Shown piece by piece: positions 33,004 to 45,213 of a stretch of 64,000 nucleotides of DNA. The notes below the pieces were generated by a model. That model saw only the letters and a list, made by a program, of their open reading frames with translations. It made no database searches and was not told the DNA's origin. The first letter of the stretch is position 1; every line of letters begins with the position of its first letter. Source of the stretch: Pomphorhynchus laevis (taxonomy: Eukaryota > Acanthocephala > Palaeacanthocephala > Echinorhynchida > Pomphorhynchidae); assembly GCA_012934845.2 (NCBI GenBank), contig WNNJ02001194.1, positions 62,001-126,000 on the forward strand, read 5' to 3'. Position numbers and translations under genes: made by a program.

Positions 33004-36000
33004 AAAAAAAGATTTATTTTAACGTGGCAAATGCGTACCAGCGCCCGCTTACATGACCACAACAAAACAAAAATGTAAATCATGTGTCGAGAAGGTGTGA
33101 ACGGAGGAAGTGTTTGAATGTGATAAAGGAGGGAGCGCGGCGGACGTTGAGAGGGAGTTCATTTCAGGCGAGTGAGGCGACGAGGAAGGATCGGAGACCG
33201 TAGTTGTTGGAGTAATTGGGAACGTGGAGTAAGATGGAATTACGGGAACGCAGCGATAGCGAGGTCGGGCGAGTGTCGTCTAAGAAAAGAAGGTTGATGA
33301 ACGATGGGGAGCCGACAGCGATGATACGAAAAGTTACGATAAGGCGAAGTTTGATGCGGATGTGGATGGTGAACCAGGAGAGTTGGGCAAAATATGTGGA
33401 TGTGTGGTCGAAGCGACGGAGACGAAAGAGCACTCGAACGGCTGTGATGATTATTCGTGGTAGAGATAGGATTATGGATTTTGGAGAATTGGCGAAAAAG
33501 CTAAGGCAGTAATCGATTTTAGGGAAAGAAGCGATGAAAGAAGAGACATACAAGAACGGACCCCGCAGGGACCCCGCAGAAAATAGGGATGGGAGGATAT
33601 GATGATGAATTTGAACAGACTCGAAAAGAACGGTCGGATATATATAAGGCAAGCCATGCTACGGATGAGGAAGAAAAGCCGTAATCATAACGAAGGCGAG
33701 AAAAGAGGACGGAGTGGTCGACGATGTCGAAGGCGGAGGAGAGGTCGAGGGAGATGAGAATACGATATAGAGCCTTGTCTCGAGAATTGTGTAATCGTTG
33801 TAAACTTTCATGCAGACGATTTCTGTAGAGTGATTACAGCGGAAAGCGGATTGGAAAGGAGGGTACAGATTGGATGAGGAGAGATAAGCGTTGATCTGTA
33901 TTAAGATGAGGCATTCTAAGAGCTTAGAAGGAGTAGGGAGTAGTGAAATGGGGCGATAACTAGAAGGGAGGGGTCGAGCGATTGTTTCTTAAAGAGGGGA
34001 CTACGATTGCGGATTTCCATTGTGAAGGGAAGATACGACTGCGGATGGAGAGTTTAACAAGGTTGTGAGAAATTGGGATATCGATGAGCATATAGATTTT
34101 AATATGTGAGTAGGCAGGGGATCGGCAGGTGAGGTTTTGTTGGGCAAGGACATGAGGACAGATGATACTTCGGTAAGTGAGACAGAGAGAAGATGAAAGA
34201 GTTCCGGAAGGATGATGCTAGGCGGGGCAGAGTGGGATAGGATGGAGACCAGGGTGTGAGAGAGCAACGTTGATACTTTAGTCTGGAGAAATGACGAATA
34301 ATCATGGGCATTGATGTTGCACGGCGAAGAGGAACGAGCAAGGATTGAGTTGAAGGTATGCCAGAGAGTCTTAGAGTTGAATGAAGTGATGATTTTATGC
34401 TGCCAGAAGGAGTTGCATTTGGTACGTAGTAGGTTGAGATGAGACCGGCGAAGAGCAAGATATGAATCACGGAAAGACGGAGTGATCGAGCGGAAATCAC
34501 GTCTGAGAAAGCGGTGATAGACTCGAAAAGCATGGCGGAGTCGACGCTTCGAGATTAGGCATTAGATCTCAAACCATTGGGCACGGTGCAAGCGACGGTG
34601 TGGGTGAGACTTGAAGGGCAAGAGAAGATGGAGAGTGTATGTGAGTTCAAAGTCGAAAAGAAAGGCGAGATCGTGAGGAGGTGAATATGTTGTTGTGGGA
34701 TAGGATAGAGACGATTTGAGTCAGGCAGAGCGGTGTGTGAGGAGGGGTGTGGTTGTGAGTGAGATCAAGGGTGACGAGAAAGTGATCGGATAGACTAGGA
34801 TCAGAGGTGGACAATGAGGTTTATGCAGCAAATTGATCAGGGACAGCGATGATGTCGAGTGTCCCACCAAGGATTTGTTTGGGGGCAGTGGAAATTAGTT
34901 TGTAGTTGTAGTTGGATTGAATGTTGATGAACCGGATGGAATTCGTGGGAGAGGGGCGGTCTAGGCGGATGTTGAATTTTCCTAGAACGAGTGATGGGAT
35001 TGAAGACAATGAGAAATGAGGTCTGCGAGTTCGGTAAAAAATACGGATGTAGGAGCTGATGAACTAGGACGGTATACAATGACGAGATTTAGAGTGATCG
35101 GGTTAGAAGAACGACAAGTGAGCAATTCAAAAGAGCAAGGAATGAAAAAGGGGCTTGATTTTTTGAAGAGACGCGGGGTGACGCGCGAATGCGACGATGC
35201 CGCCATGATTAGAGAATTTAGAAGAGTATAAGCTGAGAGGCGGGCGGATTAGACGAGGGAACAACCGGCAGAGAGCAGACGGAGAATGGAAAGGTCGTCG
35301 GAATCTGAGTGCCAGGATTTGGTGAGGCATGAGAGATCGATGGATTGCTTGGTGAATAGATTGAAGATGATATCGGATTTATTGAGAATAGATCTAGTGT
35401 TAAGGAGGCCGAGGCGGAAACCGTGTGTGGTGGCGAAAGAGTCTAGTGGAGAAGACACATAGGGGAGATGGAGCGCCATCGAATTTTGGGACGGGTGTGG
35501 ACAACTTGAAAATTTTCGTCTGTTTCGGATGGAGAATGATGTTTCACCATTTTCCTCGCGACGGCGTTTTTCGATGCGTGCAGAAGAGAGTTGAGCGATT
35601 TCAGAATAGATGCGATCGGGGAAAATTCGAGTGGTTGAAGATGACATGAGTTTAAATCGTTGAGAGAGGACCGAAGACGCGTGAGAGCAATGCTTGAAAA
35701 CAATTTTTAGGAGAGGGGGCTGGGAAGGATTAGATTGAGAAAATTTGTTTAGACGGATGAGTGTGACAGGAGAAATGTCCTTGAAAAAAAATATGGTTTA
35801 TCCGCAGGAACAATAGACGAGAGGATGAATCTAAAGGTGGAAACATCGTGGTCGAGACGTGCTTGTGGAGATAAGGAGTTGGAAGGAGTGATATTAGTGA
35901 CGATACGCAACGATCGCGAGAAGCAAAGCGCTTCCGTAAAGGAGGACGACTGAAGTGAGTAGGTGAGATCACGATAGAAGAGCTGGCAGTTGATGATTTG

Positions 36001-36050
36001 GAGGGATTTGGTTTGACGACGGGATACGGAGGATAATGGTAATAAAGAAA
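33004..36050 (-). mobile_element. L2-like LINE subfamily 2, minus strand, degraded
   Basis: The 3' end lies at the left: a T-run, then the minus-strand GGTACGCATTTGCCACGTTA tail motif (33,018-33,045). Moving right on the minus strand: ORF2 C-terminus (RRAPS-type; 33,090-33,700), RT pieces (33,700-34,270), a linker (34,270-34,800), and endonuclease pieces (34,800-35,450; RLGLLNTRSILNKSDIIFNL). ORF1 follows (to about 35,970) with ERRREENGETSFSIRNRRKF, the usual ORF1 end. It has many frameshifts. It differs from copies A-D enough to be a separate subfamily. Confidence 0.75.
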
Positions 36051-37159
36051 TAAATGGTCTTGAAATGTCCTTGAAAAAGGATTATTCTTAATTATTGTGG
36101 CAGCCCGTGCATTCGAGCATCGCCTTACTTTTTATTTAATTTAATTTTATTGACTTTATCAATAATTTTTGTGATCGAGTAAATAACCCTTGTGGGCTAA
36201 ACTCTGTATTGTAATAATATTAACATAGTATGTTACTAAAGCCATATTAATGGCTTCTAGATAAATTGTAAGATTGAGCGTTAGAATGAATTATTTAAGT
36301 CGTGTCGGTAATTCCGCGATATCCGTCTCTTCATCTTGCAGAGAGCCTTGCATATCGAGGTCCTACAATTATCGTGATCATATCTTATCATTCACTTAAG
36401 GCTATTAGTGTTAGTATTGAAAAATCGCAGCCCAGAAATTAGTTGTTATCAATTCAATCACTTCACACAAAATTCCATCATAATCGCAACCAATACTTCA
36501 GATAGTGAGATCTCAACAATTCTTTGTGTATATTGTCTGACAAATATTTTTGTGTTTATAGCACAGATCCCATTGTTTCCAGCGACTACTCTACTATTTA
36601 CGTTTTCGTCATAATGTGAAAAATCAGTCCTAGCTTGCATCTTGCAAAAATACACTACCACAATTCGACAGGATTTTTCGCGTTGCAATATCCTCTATTA
36701 TCACGTGAAGCAAATAGTCAAATTCGCTTACATAAAGTTGTTCTTGCCTCTATAAAATGTATTTCCTAATTTTACACGGTAATTACCTTATAAAAGATTT
36801 AAATTTTTAATTTTAAAAGACATATCTTCTCAAGAGACAATATTGATATTAATTAATAAACTTAGATGGCTGAGTATCATTTGAAGGTGAAGAAATTAAA
36901 TAAGCTGACTGAGTCTACGTATTTTATATTGCAAATTAAAAATAATGCAAAATAAAAGTTAAATAGTTAAATAATAAAAAATTAATTAATAATAAATAAT
37001 TGTTATAAGATTTTATATAATTTATATCAAGATGAATTATAAACTGAAATTAAAAATAAAAATCAATTTTTATGAATTGACTAATAGATAACAAACTATG
37101 TATCAGAATATCCCGTTTTAGCTAGAGGTTATCGCTAGAAATATAAGATGACAAAAATA

Positions 37160-37160
<1 letters not shown>
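36051..37160. other. Intergenic sequence with a dispersed AT-rich repeat
   Basis: 36,100-36,850 shows no recognised content. 36,850-37,140 is a reverse-oriented relative of the dispersed repeat in the SETD1 intron (phrases ATTTTTATGAATTGACTAAT, TATGTATCAGAATA). Confidence 0.5.

Positions 37161-37162
<2 letters not shown>

Positions 37163-37250
<88 letters not shown>
37163..37250. repeat. (AT)n microsatellite
   Basis: About 44 AT dinucleotides ending exactly where the ~390-bp satellite begins. Confidence 0.95.
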
Positions 37251-37252
<2 letters not shown>

Positions 37253-37864
37253 TGGTGTCTTTATAGTTATCACAAAAGCAGTCGAAACGCACCCTAACCA
37301 CTTCATCCGACTGACGATGACTGCTGGGTGGTTTGGGGCGTCTCGGAGTGATACAATAGACTGATGGAGCTGATGATCGAAGTCCAGTTTTGTAGCAACT
37401 CATATGGATTTAAAATCAATAGTAGCCTGTTTAGGCTCCTGGACCACAGTTAAAAGCGATTTTTCGCACTACCAATTTATAAAAAACGTATTCCTTTCGG
37501 AATCCTGTGAGAAATTCAGTGCCCTCGTAACCAACGGATACGCATTTGTGCATATAAAGAATAACTAGAAGGTCTACACACGCAACAAGCCAGTAAAAAC
37601 GCTTTCTGCACCTGAGTTTTGTTTAGCATCGTGAGGAATTGCTGGTGTCTTTATAGTTATCACAAAAGCAGTCGAAACGCACCCTAACCACTTCATCCGA
37701 CTGACGATGACTGCTGGGTGGTTTGGGGCGTCTCGGAGTGATACAATAGACTGATGGAGCTGATGATCGAAGTCCAGTTTTGTAGCAACTCATATGGATT
37801 TAAAATCAATAGTAGCCTGTTTAGGCTCCTGGACCACAGTTAAAAGCGATTTTTCGCACTACCA

Positions 37865-37867
<3 letters not shown>
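37251..37867 (+). repeat. 390-bp hammerhead satellite, 1.6 units
   Basis: Units start at GCTGGTGTCT (37,251 and 37,641), period 390 bp, nearly identical. The second unit is interrupted by an (AT)n tract (37,867-37,897). Each unit carries GCAGTC-GAAAC, CTGACGA and a GCGTC triplet (see the hammerhead entry). No ORF. Confidence 0.9.
37278..37347 (+). ncRNA. Permuted hammerhead motif in 390-bp satellite (candidate)
   Basis: In + order: GCAGTC-GAAA-CGC (37278-37290), CCCTAACCAC (37292-37301), TCCGA-CTGACGA-TGACTGC (37306-37324), GTGGTTTGGG-GCGT-C (37328-37342) and TCGGA (37343-37347). Stems: II GACTGC/GCAGTC (one extra T at its base), III ACGC..CCCTAACCAC with GTGGTTNGGG..GCGT, I TCCGA/TCGGA. The same motif recurs at 37,668-37,737. 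In the second array it is intact in the units at 41,566 and 41,982 and decayed in those at 40,784 and 41,177. The GAAA strand precedes the CTGANGA strand, so a nested fold would take CTGACGA from the neighbouring repeat. Confidence 0.5.
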
Positions 37868-37900
<33 letters not shown>

Positions 37901-37953
37901 GTAAATTTTGCCAAAAACCGGAGTTCGATTACATGCAGAGCAGACTTCCTTAT

Positions 37954-38027
37954 CACTCCTAGACGATCTGATGGTAGCCGGCAGCACTCATCAGTAGGGT
38001 GAACTACCATCAGTCGTTTCGGCTGCC
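37954..38027 (-). ncRNA. Permuted hammerhead motif, single element (candidate)
   Basis: Minus strand, 5' to 3': GGCAGCC-GAAA-CGA-CTGATGGTAG (38027-38004), CACCCTA-CTGATGA-GT-GCTGCC (38001-37980), CTACCATCAG-A-TCGT-C (37977-37962), and TAGG-A-GTG (37961-37954). Stems: II GCTGCC/GGCAGC, III ACGA-CTGATGGTAG with CTACCATCAG-A-TCGT, I CACCCTA/TAGG(A)GTG. The stem sequences are unrelated to those at 14.9 kb or in the 390-bp satellite, yet pair in the same way and the same order. Confidence 0.5.
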
Positions 38028-38081
38028 TTGTGACATATTTAAAAGGCATCTCCGAGAATTTGCTAACGTAGTAGCATGGGC

Positions 38082-38120
38082 ATATGTTTTTATGGTCTGT
38101 AACAGACCATAAAAACATAT
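38082..38120. repeat. 19-bp-arm perfect palindrome
   Basis: ATATGTTTTTATGGTCTGT, one A, then the exact complement. It sits at the junction between the hammerhead element and the CR1 LINE. Confidence 0.9.
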
Positions 38121-40690
38121 TTTTCTCTCTAGGTGTCTTCTATCGCCCCCCATTCGCTCCAACCCGGTCGATTATATCCTCAATAACTGAAAATACATTC
38201 AAGGGTCAAAAAGTTATTTTATTAGGAGACTTTAACATGCCGCGAATTGATTGGATAGATTACGTTCCTCTTCCTGGATTTGATCCCGAATCATTACTGC
38301 TTTTAAACACGATAAATGATCTACATTTAGTCCAACATGTTCACAGGGATACTCGTCACAGGGGTAATAACTCCTCAATTCTTGACCTCTGCTTTTCGAG
38401 TGAAACGTATCTGATAAAAAACGTCAAATACGGACCTCCGCTAGGATCAAGCGATCACTCTACCATCTCAATAGAATTTAACGCACTCGGACCATATGTC
38501 GAAACGGTTAAAACGTCGAATCCTTTTAAGATCGACTATGATGTCGTGCGCAGTATAATTTCCTGTATGTATTGGCCCGACCCATCGAAAGAAGGCATTC
38601 AAGAAGCTTGGGATCACTTTAAGACCACATTACATTGTGTTCTCGACTATTTTGCTCCGATACGTCAGAATCGTACACGAAAACTACATCCGAAATGGTT
38701 AGATGCGGAATTGCTTGCTCTAATCAAACACCGTGATAGATGTTTCCATGCGTACAAAAAAGGGGAACTTTCTTTTGAATACTACCGTCATTGCAGGAAT
38801 ACGGTTTCTGTTCTGAAAAAAAAAACAGAAAAAATGCAGTTTCATCTCAAATATATTCCGCTCCACTCATAACAATCCTTGGGTGGCTTTCAAAAGCATA
38901 CTTCCACGTCCTATACACTCGACAGATTGTTCATACCTAGTGGCCGACAATGGGTCAATCTTGACCTCCCCAACTGATGTAGCTGCCCATTTTATGGACT
39001 ATTTCGCTATCAAAGAAGATAGAGTGTCGATCCCCGATGGTATAATTCAAACTAAACACAATGTACTTCTACCTAGAGTAGTCATATCTAACATTGAATT
39101 TAGCGATGAAGAGGTACTGCACGAGCTACTTAAATTACCCCGCAACGCCGCGTCAGGTCCTGACCATATACCTCCAATACTCTTTAAGGAATTGGCCCAT
39201 GCAATATACGTTCCCTTATCTTCTATTTTTTAGAAGTTCACTAAACACAGGTTATCTACCATCTGATTGGACTAAGGCTATTGTACGTCCAATTTTCAAG
39301 AAAGGGGATAAATCCCAGGTTTCCAACTACCGTCCCATCAGTCTCACATCTGTAGCTTGTAAGGTATTAGAAAAATTGATTCTTCGTCACCTTAGCGCTT
39401 TCGTTGAAGCTAACAATCGCCTCAGCCCCAGTCAGCATGGATGTAGGCCAAATCGCTCAACGGTAACGAACCTTGTAAAAGCGAGAGCAAGCTGGGTGGA
39501 TTCGACGAGGAGTGGTACCAAATTAGATGTGATATTTATAGACTTATCGAAAGCATTCGATAGAGTTATTCCCAATTTGCTAGTAAACAAATTATCTAAC
39601 ATTGGTGTACGGGGCTCTTTGTTACGCTGGATTCAATCATTCGTAAGCAACCGCTCGTTTGCAGTACGCATAAGCCATTATCTTTCTGGTTACTCAATGA
39701 TGACGACAGGCGTCCCGCAGGGATCGGCCATTAGTCCGACTCTCTTTAATATATATGTAAATGATATTACAAACAACTTGACGTCGGAATGTGTTACCTA
39801 CGCAGATGATATTAAGGTTTGGAGGCGAATCATTGATGATTCCGATGTTAGCGCTCTTCAAAAAGACCTGGATTCCATAAATAAATGGTGTATATCTAAT
39901 GGGCTGATGATAAATGCGACTAAATGTAGACATATGCGGATCGGCTCCCCAGACATTCGTTACTCTTATAAAATTGAAAACATGTCGATTGATTCTACAG
40001 ATAAAATCGATGATTTAGGGGTATCTACGCTTAATACGCTCGATATGAGCGCTCACGTAAATAAAGTTTCGGCCAATTGCCGTCGTACTAGTGGCATCAT
40101 TGAGCGATCTTTTGGATCACTAGAGGCATGTAGCTTCAGAATAATATACAAGGCCCTCATCGAATCTCGAATGCTATACGCATCTCCCGCAGCGTATCCA
40201 CATCTGTGCAAGAACATTGTGGCTTACGAATCAATTCTCCGGTCGGCTACCCGTCTTGTTCCCACTGTCAAAGACCTGCCGTTTGATCAGAAGTTAGAAA
40301 TCCTAGGTGTTTCAACGGTTTGTGAAAGTTTGGTAAAAGCTGATCTTATGCTGGTATGGAGGGCAATTTTATCGCCCACTCATCCCCTCAACTTCATGTT
40401 TTGCCTATGCAACTCCGAGAAATTACGTGGACATCGACTAACGCTCAAACATCGTAGAAAAGTCCATCGACACTATCAGGATATCAGAGATCGAGTAATA
40501 AACAGTTGGAACAGACTCCCGTCATCTGCAATTGAATGCCGGAACATCCGAGAATTTCGGCGTGCGCTGAACAGTGTATCGCTCTCATAGGAAGTCGAAC
40601 CTGATTTGCATTTTTTTGTTTTACTGACATTGTACTTTTTTACATTGAGATCCAGCCAAACGAGCCACCGCTCATCGGCTGTTGTATACT
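38118..40690 (+). mobile_element. CR1-like LINE, 5'-truncated, near-intact ORF2
   Basis: Begins inside the endonuclease (GVFYRPP, LLGDFNMPRIDW, GSSDHSTISIEF). A linker follows (38,550-38,880), then RT: NAASGPDHIPPILFKEL, IVRPIFKKGDKSQVSNYRPI, IFIDLSKAFDRVIPNLL, TGVPQGSAISPTLFNIYVND, VTYADDIKVW, LMINATKCRHM and DLGVSTLN. It ends INSWNRLPSSAIECRNIREF at 40,499-40,560 with stop near 40,590. Only two frameshifts are evident, at an A-run near 38,870 and at a T-run near 39,230. The 3' UTR is about 100 bp. Despite 5' truncation it is the best-kept CR1 copy here. Confidence 0.85.
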
Positions 40691-40721
40691 AATAATATAT
40701 ATAGTTTATATACATATATAT

Positions 40722-42197
40722 ACACGCAACAAGCCAGTAAAAACGCTTCTGCACCTGAGCTTCGTATAGCATCGTGAGGAATTGCTGGTGTCTTTATAGT
40801 TATCACAAAAGCAGTCGAAACGTACCCTAACCACTTCATCCGACTGACGATGACTGCTGGGTGGTTAGGATCATCTCGGAGTGATACATTAGACTGATGG
40901 AGCTGATGATCGAAGTCCAGTTATTTAGCAGCAAATATGGATTAAAAATCAATCGTAGCCAGCTTTGGCTCCTGGACCACAGTTTCAAGCGATTTTTCAC
41001 AATAACAATTTATACAATGACGCATTCCTTTAGAAATCCTGTGAGAAATTCAGTGCCCTTGTAATCAACGGATACGCATTTGTGCCTTATATAAAGAATA
41101 ACTAGAAGGTCCACACACGCAACAAGCCAGTAAAAACGCTTCTGCACCTGAGCTTCGTATAGCATCGTGAGGAATTGCTGGTGTCTTTATAGTTATCACA
41201 AAAGCAGTCGAAACGTACCCTAACCACTTCATCCGATTGGCGATGACTGCTGGGTGGTGAAGGGCTTCTCGGAGTGATACATTAGACTTATGGGGCTGAT
41301 GATCGAAGTCCAGTTTGTTAGCAGCTCATATGGATTTAAAATCAATCGTAGCCAGTTTTGGCTTCTGGACCACAGTTTCAAGCGATTTTTCGCACTACAA
41401 ATTTATAAAAAACGTATTCCCTTCGGAATCCTGTAAGAAATTCAGTGCCCTCGTAACTAACGGATACGCATTTGTGCATATAAAGAATTACTAGAAGGTC
41501 CACACACGCAACAAGCCAGACAAACGCTTTATGCATCTGAGTTTTGTTTAGCATCGTGAGGAATTGCTGGTGTCTTTACAGTTATCACAAAAGCAGTCGA
41601 AACGCACCCTAACCACTTCATCCGACTGACGATGACTGCTAGGTGGTTAGGGGCGTCTCGGAGTGATACATTTGACTGATGGGGCTGATGATCGAAGTCC
41701 AGTTTGTTAGCAGCTCATATGGATTTAAAATCAATCGTAGCCAGTTTTGGCTCTTGGACTTCAGTTTCAAGCGATTTTTCGCTTGAAATGAGATTTTTCT
41801 TGCGATTTTTCGCAATTATTTATAAAAAACGTATTCCTTTCTGAATCCTGTGAGAAATTCAGTGCCCTCGTAACCAACGGTACGCATTTGTGTATATAAA
41901 GAATTACTAGAAGGCCCACACACGCAACAAGCCAGACAAACGCTTTATGCACCTGAGTTTTGTTTAGCATCGTGAGGAATTGCTCGTGTCTTTACAGTTA
42001 TCACAAAAGCAGTCGAAACGCACCCTAACCACTTCATCCGACTGACGATGACTGCTGGGTGGTTAGGGGCGTCTCGGAGTGATACATTAGACTGATGGGC
42101 TGATGATCGAAGTCCAGTTTGTTAGCAGCTCGTATGGATTTAAAATCAATCGTAGCCAGTTTTGGCTCCTGGACCACAGTTTCAAGCGATTTTTCCC
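40722..42197 (+). repeat. 390-bp hammerhead satellite, second array, about 3.8 units
   Basis: Units start at 40,784, 41,177, 41,566 and 41,982 (steps 393, 389 and 416; the last is lengthened by a small internal duplication near 41,770-41,810). Same family as 37,251-37,867. The CR1 LINE and hammerhead element lie between the two arrays, so one array may have been split by insertions. Confidence 0.9.
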
Positions 42198-42234
42198 CCA
42201 TACTAATATACATAAGAGATATATATTGAGAAAA

Positions 42235-44800
42235 GATTATTTCTTAATAATGCTCGTGGTAATCTAGCATTTAGAAGATCAACGTTGATCTGTATTAAGA
42301 TGAGGCCTTCTAAGAGCTTATAAAGAGTAGGGAGGAATAAAATGAGGCGATAGCTAGAAGGAAGCGGGGGGGGGTCGAGCGATTGTTTCTTAAGGAAGGG
42401 ACAAACGATGGCGGATTACCAGTGTGAAAGGAAGATACGACTGAGGATGGACGAGTTAAGCAAGGTGTTGAAAAAAGGCGATATTGATGAACATATGGAT
42501 TTATGTATGGTGTAGGCAGGGGATCGGCAGGTTAGGTTTTGTTGGGTAAGGGCATGAGGAAAGATGAGACTTCGGCAGGTGAGATAGGGAGAAGATGAAA
42601 AAGTTCTGGGAGGATGATGCTAAACGGGGAAGAGTGGGATGGAATGGAGAGGTGAGTGTTGTGGATACTTTGGTCTGGAGAAATGACGAATAATTATGTT
42701 GATTGATGCTGCAAGACGAAGAGGAGCGAGAAAGGATTGAGTTAAAAGTATGCCAGTGAGACTTGGAATCGATTGAAGTGATAATTTTATGCTGGCAGGA
42801 GTTGCATTTCTAACGTAGTAGGTTGAGATGACACCGGCGGAGCAAGATAGGAATCACGGAGAGACGGAGTTAGCGAGCATATATTACATCTGAGAGAGCG
42901 GCGATATACTCTCAAAGCATGACCGAGTTGACGCTTTGAGAGTAGACATTGATTGTTAAACCATGTGGTACGGTGCAAGCGACGGTGATGGTGACGCTTA
43001 AAGGGCAAGAGAAGATTGATAGTGGATGCGAGTTCAGAGTCGAAAAGAGGGGCGAGACCGTGAGGAGAGGAAGATGTTATTATTGGAGAGGATAGAGACG
43101 ATTTGAGTAAGGCAGGGCGGAGAAAAGGGGAGGTTAATATTTCGTTAAGGGCGTCGTAAGATGGTAGATGTGTGAAGCTGGGTGTGGTTGGAAGTGAGAT
43201 AAATTGTGACGAGAAAGTGTTTTGTTAGACCAGGTTCGGATAAGAACAGTGAGGTGTAGGTAGCAAAACGATCGAGGACAGAAATGATGTCGAGTGCCCC
43301 ACCAAGGATATGTGTGGGAGGGGCAGTGGAGATAAGTTTGTAATTGTAGTTAGATAGAATGTTGATGAACCGAATGGAATTGGTGGAAAAGGGGCGGTTG
43401 AGGTGGATGTTGAAGTCGCCAAGAACTAGGCAAAAAAAAACAGTGGGACAGGAGGTCAGCGAGTTCGGCAAAAAATAATGAGGTAGGAGCTGATGAACCA
43501 GGACAGTATACGATGGCGAGATCAAGAGCGATTGGGCTAGAAGAATGACAAGTGAGCAATTCAAAAGAGCAAGAACTGAAAGGGGGCGTGATTTCGAGAA
43601 GAGAATAGGGTGTAGCGGGGCGATGCGACAATTCTGCCATGATTAGATAATTTAGAAGGGGGTGAGCTGAGAGGTCGTGCGGATTCGACTATTGAGCAAC
43701 CGGCAGAGAGCAGACGGCGAATAGAGAGGTCATCGTAATCGGAGTGCAAGGATTCTATGAGGCAGAAGAGATCGATGGATTGCTTTGTGAATAGGTTGAG
43801 GATGAGATCGGATGTATGGAGAATAGATTTAGTTTTGAGGAGGCCTAGGCGGAAACTGTGTGTAGTGGTGGAAGAGACTAGCGGAGAAGACACATAGGGG
43901 AAATGGAGCTCTATCGAATTTTGGGGCTGTTGTGGAAAACTCGAAAATTTCCGTTGATGTTTATGTTGGAGATTGATGTTTCGCCGATCCTCTCGATGAT
44001 GTTTTTCGATGCATGCAGAAGATAGTTGAGCGATTTTGGAGGGATTGCGATCGGGAAAATGCGAGTGGCTGAAGAGGATATTAGTTTAAATCGTTATGAG
44101 AGGACAGAGGACACGTGAGAGCGATTCTTGAAAACAATTTTTAAGAGAGGCTGCTAAGAAGGATTTGATTGATAATATTTGTTTAGGCGGATGAACTCGA
44201 CAGAAGAGATGTTGTTGAAAAAGGATGATTTATTCGCAGGAACAAGATACGAGAGGATGGATCTGGAGGCGAAAACATCGTGGTCATGACGTGGTTGTGG
44301 AGATAAGGAGGTGGAAAAAGTGATATTAGTGACGATGACGCAACGATCGCAAGAATGAAAGCGATTGCGTAAAGAGGGCGAGTGACGTGAGTGGATGATA
44401 TCACGATAGGATAGCTGTCAGTTGAGGGTATGGAGAGAGTAGGTTCGATAAAGGCAGACATAGAGGATAAGGATAATATAGAGGATGGCAAGCGATGCGA
44501 AGAAAGGTTATGAGTGGAAAGATCGTAGCGATTGGTGAAAGTCATTTTGATTGATGGATGTAGGTTATTGAGAAACGAGACAGGATAGACGGGACTGGGG
44601 AGGGTTACGGGGAATGAAGGTGACATGGAATGGGAAGTGTATTTGGTGAAAGGATCAGCGGGTGTAGAAAGGACATCGGAAACGACGGTGGTAGTTTGAG
44701 TGGACGTGTTGTAGGTTGATATGTGCTGATGGTATAGGTTATGGATTAGTTTGTTAGCACAAAATCTACAGAGGAAGTCTTCTTCAAACTTACTGTTGTC
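42235..44800 (-). mobile_element. L2-like LINE subfamily 2, minus strand, 3'-truncated
   Basis: Runs from RT fingers (left, about 42,240) through a linker (RRLHRTTWFNNQCLLSKRQL, 42,960) and endonuclease (43,150-43,900; RLGLLKTKSILHTSDLIL, TKHFLVTIYL) to ORF1 at right. Most of the RT and the 3' tail are missing at the left edge next to the satellite. Many frameshifts. Confidence 0.75.
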
Positions 44801-44867
44801 GCATGCGATTGTGGTTTAGACGCTGCAGTCGTGTGGCGAGAACTGTACTTGTAGTTGGGCATATTTT

Positions 44868-45213
44868 GTGTGGTTCGTAGCTGCTTTCTTACGTCCTCTG
44901 ATTAACGTCCTTGTGTTTAAGCTTTTAAATTTGATACTGCAACTGATCGGCGAGCGCAGCAAACCGGGTATTAGTGTCGCATATACTTATTTATCGAGTA
45001 TTTTACCAAAATTTGATGAACTTAGGCATGGGTCATCTCAAATGAACCAACGATCCTGGCTCTCACTAAAACATGGCTGCATAGTCATATCTCCGATAAT
45101 TCGATTTATATTAGGGGCTATAATTCGTTGAGAGCTGGTAGAGATTATCGAAAGGGTGGATGTGTTGCGCTTAATGTTACGACAACCTTAAAAAAGTTTG
45201 AGATAAATAACAT
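44868..45213 (+). mobile_element. CR1-like endonuclease fragment
   Basis: Reads in pieces LALTKTWLHSHISDNSIYIRGYN and LRAGRDYRKGGCVALNV, the start of a CR1-type endonuclease (TETWL...RGYN..R.DR..+GGGV). It is cut on the right by LINE copy B. Confidence 0.65.

Noticed and set aside
37867-38872. Two proteins sharing an MFLWSVTDHKN start
   Set aside because: The shared text is just the 19-bp palindrome read on both strands.
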